Below, in pieces: positions 16,127-21,395 of a stretch of 21,395 bases of DNA. The translations under genes and the position numbers were made by a program. The DNA is from Theodoxus fluviatilis. Taxonomy: Eukaryota > Mollusca > Gastropoda > Cycloneritida > Neritidae. Location of the stretch: positions 1 through 21,395 of the forward strand of contig JAWQFJ010014891.1 of the NCBI GenBank assembly GCA_034096865.1, in the 5' to 3' direction. The notes beneath the pieces are model-generated. The model was not told where the DNA came from and searched no databases. It worked only from the letters and a program-made list of their open reading frames with translations. The stretch's first letter is position 1, and every line of letters begins with the position of its first letter.

Positions 16127-17949
16127 TCGTTCCGCCATTTCCCTCTGCTCTCGTGCCGCCATTTCCCTCTGCTCTCGTTCCGCCATTTCCCTCTTCTCTC
16201 GTGCCGCCATTTCCCTCTGCTCTCGTGCTGCCATTTCCCTCTGCTCTCGTGCTGCCATTTCCCTCTGCTCTCGTGCCGCCATTTCCCTCTGCTCTCGTGC
16301 CGCCATTTCCCCTGCTCTCGTGCCGCCATTTCCCTCTGCTCTCGTGCTGCCATTTCCCTCTGCTCTCGTGCCGCCATTTCCCTCTGTTCTCGTGCTGCCA
16401 TTTCCCTCTGCTCTCGTGCCGCCATTTCCCTCTGCTCTCGTGCTGCCATTTCCCTCTGCTCTCGTGCCGCCATTTCCCTCTGCTCTCGTGCCGCCATTTC
16501 CCCCTGCTCTCGTGCCGCCATTTCCCTCTGCTCTCGTGCCGCCATTTCCCTCTGCTCTCGTGCCGCCATTTCCCTCTGCTCTCGTGCAACCATTTCCCTC
16601 TTCTCTCGTGCCGCCATTTCCCTCTGCTCTCGTGCCGCCATTTCCCTCTGCTCTCCAGCAACCATTTCCCTCTTCTCTCGTGCCGCCATTTCCCTCTTCT
16701 CTCGTGCCGCCATTTCCCTCTGCTCTCGTGCCGCCATTTCCCTCTTCTCTCGTGCCTCCATTTCCCTCTGCTCTCGTGCCGCCATTTCCCTCTGCTCTCG
16801 TGCCTCCATTTCCCTCTGCTCTCGTGCCGCCATTTCCCTCTGCTCTCGTGCCGCCATTTCAATCTGCTCTCGTGCCGCCATTTCCCTCTCCTCTCGTGCC
16901 GCCATTTCCCTCTGCTCTCGTGCCTCCATTTCAATCTGCTCTCGTGCCGCCATTTCCCTCTGCTCTCGTGCCTCCATTTCAATCTGCTCTCGTGCCGCCA
17001 TTTCCCTCTGCTCTCGTGCCTCCATTTCAATCTGCTCTCGTGCCGCCATTTCCCTCTGCTCTCGTGCCTCCATTTCCCTCTCCTCTCGTGCCGCATTTCC
17101 CTCTGCTCTCGTGCCGCCATTTCCCTCTGCTCTCGTGCCGCCCATTTCCCTCTGCTCTCGTGCCGCCATTCCCTCTGCTCTCCTGCCGCCATTTCCCTCT
17201 GCTCTCGTGCCTCCATTTCAATCTGCTCTCGTGCCGCCATTTCCCTCTGCTCTCGTGCCTCCATTTCAATCTGCTCTCGTGCCGCCATTTCCCTCTGCTC
17301 TCGTGCCGCCATTTCCCTCTGCTCTCGTGCCTCCATTTCAATCTGCTCTCGTGCCGCCATTTCCCTCTGCTCTCGTGCCGCCATTTCTCTCTGCCCTCGT
17401 GCCGCCATTTCCCTCTTCTCTCGTGCCGCCATTTCCCTCTGCTCTCGTGCCTCCATTTCAATCTGCTCTCGTGCCGCCATTTCCCTCTCCTCTCGTGCCT
17501 GCCATTTCCCTCTGCTCTCGTGCCTCCATTTCAATCTGCTCTCGTGCCGCCATTTCAATCTGCTCTCGTGGCCTCCATTTCAATCTGCTCTCGTGCCGCC
17601 ATTTCCCTCTGCTCTCGTGCCTCCATTTCATATCTGCTCTCGTGCCGCCATTTCCCTCTCCTCTCGTGCCGCCATTTCAATCTGCTCTCGTGCCGCCATT
17701 TCCCTCTGCTCCTTCGTGCCGCCATTTTCCCTCTGCTCTCGTGTGCCGCCATTTCCCTCTGCCTCTCGTGCCGCCATTTCCCTTTGCTCTCGTGCCGCCA
17801 TTCCCTCTGCTCTCGTGCCGCCATTTCCCTTTGACTCTCGTGCCGCCATTTCCCTCTGCTCTTCGTGCCGCCATTTCCCTCTGCTCTCGTGCCTCCATTG
17901 TCAATCTGGCTCTCGTGCCGCCATTTCCCTATCCTCTCGTGCCGCCATT
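16127..17949 (-). repeat. Mirror of the 24-bp minisatellite, frameshifted distally
   Basis: Starts in exact register (one C missing near 16310). From about 17092 it carries single-base deletions (CCGCATTTCCC), insertions (GCCGCCCATTT, GTGTGCCGCC, TGCCTCTCG) and a few substitutions. These break the long frames that are intact in the left arm. The variant order still matches the left array unit by unit. Confidence 0.95.
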
Positions 17950-18280
17950 GCTTTAGCCCACCTAGCTGGCGAACCAATTCCTCGCGAACAAGCCCGAGGT
18001 GAGGCGGGCCACTAGGCAATACGCCAATTGGCACTGTGGAAAGTCCGAGAGAACATGGCCTGCGTCCTCGGTACCAGAGTCGGTGAAAAGTTTGCCGATA
18101 GACGAAGTGACTGACGTGCAGATATCACAGCAATTGTGTTCACTTTGATAGAACATACCATGGTGACATTCGCATGGAATGGTGAGCTTTCAAAGAAAAG
18201 AAAGCAACCCGTGGTTTAACTGTAGATAATTTTGTCGAAAATAATGTGCTCCGATACACGCCTGATCAGTGCAAAACGGA
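17950..18280 (-). other. Mirror of the unique leader, with indels
   Basis: Aligns with 7581-7902 but has several indels (for example CCAATTCCTCGCG versus the left-arm AACAATTCCTCGCG, and GCAATACGCCAATTGG versus GCAATGACCAATTGG). The frame that opens at 7689 in the left arm is broken. Confidence 0.85.
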
Positions 18281-18560
18281 CTGTGTAACTGTGTACTGTG
18301 GTAGCTACTGTGACTGTGTACTGTGTACTGTGTACTGTGGATGCTGTGAGCTGTGTACTGTGTACCTGTACTGTGTACCTGTACTGTGTACTGTGTACCT
18401 GTACTGTGTACTGTGTACCTGTACTGTGTACTGTGTACTGTGTACTGTGTACTGTGTACTGTGTACTGTGTACTGTGTACTGTGTACTGTACTGTGTACT
18501 GTACTGTGTACTGTGTACTGTGTACTGTGTACTACTGTACTGTGTACTGTGTACTGGTGT
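18281..18560 (-). repeat. Mirror of the 7-bp minisatellite, irregular
   Basis: ACTGTGT units interrupted by CCTGT insertions, TACTACTG and TACTGTACTG slips. The left copy (7301-7580) has 40 units with a single substitution. Confidence 0.9.
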
Positions 18561-19182
18561 TATAATTCAGTGCGTGGACATGTCGGGGGAATTGACGCTC
18601 CTTCGTGTATGCAACGATAAAAGAAACTGTCGACAGTGTTCTTCCATGTAACCTATATAATGTACATGCTCTTCAAAATATCCAAATAAAACACTCGAAC
18701 AGCAAATTATCTTCCATGTAGGTTACACTTCGTTTCCATTGTCTCTCAACAGTGACGAGGCCTGCATAGAACCAAGTACTGCAGGTCTGCGAACTCTGAC
18801 CCACATGGCACGGCGGTCTCGCTGCCGATTTTGTCGGTACCAAGCCTGGCCCATGGTCCTCGCGGCTAGGGAGCGCGCCTCAGTTACCCCAGCGATGCCT
18901 CTTTCCGCAACCCCACCTCTACGTGCCTTCGCTTGTGTGGCCGAGTCGCCTGTAAGGAAAACGCACCCCCCGCCCTCGCATTTGCTTGCCAAGGTCCCTC
19001 GCCGGATCCTAGCGTAAGCAACGCGTCCCTGAAGTGCCACCCAGACTGGGCTTAGGAAGAGAAAGTTGCGAGTTGAGGTGGAGGATTGGGCACAGTCGGC
19101 TCCGTAAATAGGGAAGTGGACGCCATGGGCGTGTTTTCACAGGTGTTACGACCTGTATTGTATCATTGTGTACGTAAGCTCT
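18561..19182 (-). other. Mirror of the unique sequence between CA tract and 7-bp array, noisy
   Basis: Alignable to 6763-7300 through landmarks such as CCTATATAATGTACATGCTC and GCCGGATCCTAGCGTAAGC. It is about 85 bp longer than the left copy, with insertions spread throughout. Frames here have no counterpart on the left and should be ignored. Confidence 0.8.
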
Positions 19183-19560
19183 GTTGATGTGTGTGTGTGC
19201 TTGTGCGGTGGTGTGTGTGAGGTGTGGTCTGTGTCGTGTGTGCTGTGTGTGTTGTGTAGAGTGTCGAGGCTATGTTGTGTGTAAGCTATATATACTATAT
19301 ATATGTGTGTCTGTAAGTAATCTGTGCTGTGTAGTAGATATGTGTGATGTGTATGTTTGTGTGTGGCCAGCCCGCGCAGGCATCCGTGCATGCAGTGTGT
19401 ATTGCGTGCCGAATTGTGTGTGTATGTGTGTGGTCCCGCCTGTGACCATGCGTGTGGATATGCGTTGCGCTGTGTTGTGTATGTGGTGTGTGCCTGCAGT
19501 GCATGACTGTGTGTATGTGTGGTGCGTGCGGGTTCGTGCGTAGGTGATGTGCGTGTGGTG
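19183..19560 (-). repeat. Mirror of the CA-rich tract, irregular GT-rich
   Basis: GT-rich with frequent GTTGTG, GAGGTG and CTGTG interruptions. The pure dinucleotide run of the left arm is not reproduced. Confidence 0.75.
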
Positions 19561-19823
19561 AAGCGTCGCGATGCGTGTGCTGCAGCTCTGGCGGCTGGCG
19601 ATTTCGTTCACTCTGATAACACGGCCAGATAAAAAAAAGATTCGATGGCGGCCAGCTGCGGCCTTGCCCTCCAAAGCGCGGGTCTCTCGCTGCAGTGTGC
19701 GCGTCCACGTGGGCTGTCAGTTATGGCGAGATTCCACTCGTTGTGACAACAGTCGGCATGAGCTCTGTCCGCTTCTCTCTCAATACGCAGCCCGTTTGGC
19801 CGTCACGACCGTCATATGACACG
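19561..19823 (-). other. Mirror of the spacer between the CA tract and 12-bp array, noisy
   Basis: Matches 6237-6428 through GGCGGCCAGCTGCGG, CCCTCCAAAGCGCGGGTCTC and TCAATACGCAG, with many inserted bases and about 70 bp of extra length. Confidence 0.75.
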
Positions 19824-20034
19824 CAGTATATACACGACATATATAACACGCCTATATCCTACACATCGAAATATAGCAGCACAAAATAGGTAGCCCACAA
19901 AAAGACACGCATGTCATACCCAGACAAATATACACGCATTATATGACACACGCATATATACACGGCATATAGTACACGCATCTATAGCACACACATATTA
20001 CACGCTATATACACGCGATCTATACATGTGGGAA
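19824..20034 (-). repeat. Mirror of the 12-bp minisatellite, scrambled
   Basis: CACGCATATATA-like units with irregular lengths (for example CACGGCATATAG, CACGCATCTATAG). It spans about 211 bp against 180 bp for the clean 15-unit left copy. Confidence 0.8.
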
Positions 20035-21245
20035 TAGAGGAGGGGGGATGAACGTGAGGCAGTTTTGGGTAAAAGATCCGGTTGGATAAACCCGGCATGG
20101 ATTCGTTGATCATCTGTATTACAGAAACAGTACCTTGTTTCCTCCACTCAATGACTTCTTTAAACTACATATCCTCAAAACTTGAGCTCAGTCCTTTTAG
20201 ACAGCTGCCCGGCCCGATTGGAGTGACAGAGCAAAGAAAGCCCAACCAAGAGTAAGGACTATTGCTATCATTTGATGGGGACGGGTTTCTGAAGCGTCAC
20301 AGACCATGCAAGTTACTGCTTGGGCGGCGTCCCTTTCCTCTGTGACGTAAGCGCGCGTAAGGGATGGACATTTGCTATATCTGCTCGCTTTTCAGGGGAT
20401 CTGTTTCACTCTATCTAATGAGCACAGCCGTCCTGAATCACTCACTCGTTTCGGATGTGTCGCTAACACTATAGAGGAGGGGCTTATAGATTAACAAGAG
20501 CACGATGCTGTTAATACTGTGCGTTCAAAATGGCGCACTAATTATACACATGCTTGTCGTGTTTTGTTACCACTGTTGCTTTGTCCTTCAAATACTCGTA
20601 GTTTTCCGAAGCAGAAGTGACGCCAACAGGAATCCGCCCAAATGCCAGGAGTACTTCTTAAAAGCTCAGGCGAGTTGCCCTTTGCAACGCCTACAATAGT
20701 TTGTCTCCAGTCCAGAAAACATTTTCAGACGCTGCGCTTACCAAGGGCATCCCCGGTCTCAGAGTTGGCGGCAGGAGGACCATGAGGAAGCCAGGGTGGT
20801 GTATGCATGTCTCAGAGTCCCCAGTGACGCATGACCCCATAGGGCTCGCACGTGATGACCAGAGGTTGCCAATGAACATTTTCATTCATCCATCTTCTTG
20901 ATACAGCACAAAGTCATTTGCATATCATTTCGATATCTTACGACGGAGTCAAGCACACTGCGAGACTCATGCCTGCGCATCCCGCATACCACCCATAATG
21001 TATCGACAAGTGGCTGACAATATCCACAACATTCACCTTGAATTTTTCAATCCTACAGGTGCCTATTCACAAGACAGAACATATTCATACATCACTGTGA
21101 GAGATGCCCTCCCTACCGTTGTTCTTGTTTGTAGCATAGGTCGGAGTAGATTTGGCAGCGCTGGAGGTTTAACTTCATCCTCCCTGTAGGGTGAGGACCC
21201 CATTGCAAGGCAAACAGATCACCAAAACAGCGCCTACCATGCGGC
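20035..21245 (-). other. Mirror of the unassigned left-arm sequence, noisy
   Basis: Aligns throughout with 5023-6056, for example CGTCCCTTTCCTCTGTGACG at 20328 with its left partner ending at 5807, and CATGACCCCATAGGGCTCGC near 20830. By-eye identity is about 80-85%, with insertions dominating. No gene is supported. Confidence 0.8.
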
Positions 21246-21395
21246 GGAGCGCCGGTGGCCGAGGTGGTCAGCCGCGCTGCGACCTGCGAGTCCCTATGCG
21301 GCCGGTAGGTGCCGGGTGTTCGAGAACTACGAGGGACTTCTAGCATACCATCTTAACTACTGCTTATGTCACAATTGATTTTTCCCACCCAGGAG
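21246..21395 (+). mobile_element. Mirror of the SINE-like element, partial and noisy
   Basis: The A-box region reads TGGCCGAGGTGGTCAGCCGC here, against TGGCCGAGTGGTCAGCGC in the left arm, and the B-box region reads GTGTTCGAGAACTACGAG against GTGTTCGAAACTACGAG. All of these differences are single-base insertions. The element runs off the end of the window. Confidence 0.7.

Larger units (their letters stand above)
12952..21395 (-). repeat. Right arm of the giant inverted repeat, distally degraded
   Basis: Reverse complement of 12892-4882 on the left. From 12952 to about 17090 I found only two one-base differences, both in homopolymers (G6 to G5 near 15075; C5 to C4 near 16310). From 17090 small indels appear every few dozen bases. 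Beyond about 18600 the arm gains 15-20% net length plus substitutions, to the end of the window. Every left-arm feature recurs here in opposite orientation, so these copies should not be counted as independent features. Confidence 0.95.

Noticed and set aside
15290..18015. Long frames of 300-680 codons in the right arm
   Set aside because: They are mirror images of the left-arm minisatellites, chopped and fused by single-base indels. They give mixed-register peptides and carry no independent coding evidence.

Overview
The window looks like non-coding, repeat-dense DNA from an animal nuclear genome, most likely a marine invertebrate and plausibly a gastropod mollusc. That placement is an inference from its style: a CR1/Jockey-type LINE, a tRNA-derived SINE, long GA/GACA microsatellites and foldback-type DNA elements. 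There is no bacterial gene organisation, no convincing intact host gene, no rRNA and no CRISPR array. Many apparent reading frames are by-products of tandem repeats whose period is a multiple of three, or of microsatellites with no stop codons.

Layout. 1-911: unassigned sequence with a poly-C run. 912-3731: a 5'-truncated LINE on the minus strand (about 1241-3332) embedded in and interrupted by GA/GACA microsatellites. 3732-4682: unassigned. 4683-5022: a tRNA-derived SINE-like element. 5023-6056: unassigned. 6057-10497: a cluster of five tandem arrays: a 12-bp unit x15, a CA/CACG-rich tract, a 7-bp unit x40, a 24-bp unit x75 and a 36-bp unit x20. 11000-11892: an element with terminal inverted repeats of about 221 bp. 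12255-12951: a second element with 15-bp subterminal repeats and a C-rich end.

The dominant feature is a giant inverted repeat. Everything from 4882 to 12892 is repeated in reverse complement from 12952 to the window end at 21395, around a 59-bp C-rich (other strand G-rich) spacer. The arms are almost base-perfect for about 4.1 kb from the centre. The right arm then picks up indels from about 17090, and beyond about 18600 it is 15-20% longer than the left arm, with insertions scattered everywhere. This steady net gain resembles uncorrected insertion-prone long-read sequence. My leading explanation is that the right arm is a fold-back read or assembly artefact whose inner part was polished. 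A real palindrome homogenised by gene conversion near its centre is the less likely alternative.

If the right arm is artefactual, the biological content is the left half only. The most interesting parts there are the two foldback-type elements, and the paired 24-bp and 36-bp minisatellites that share one 954-codon open frame.
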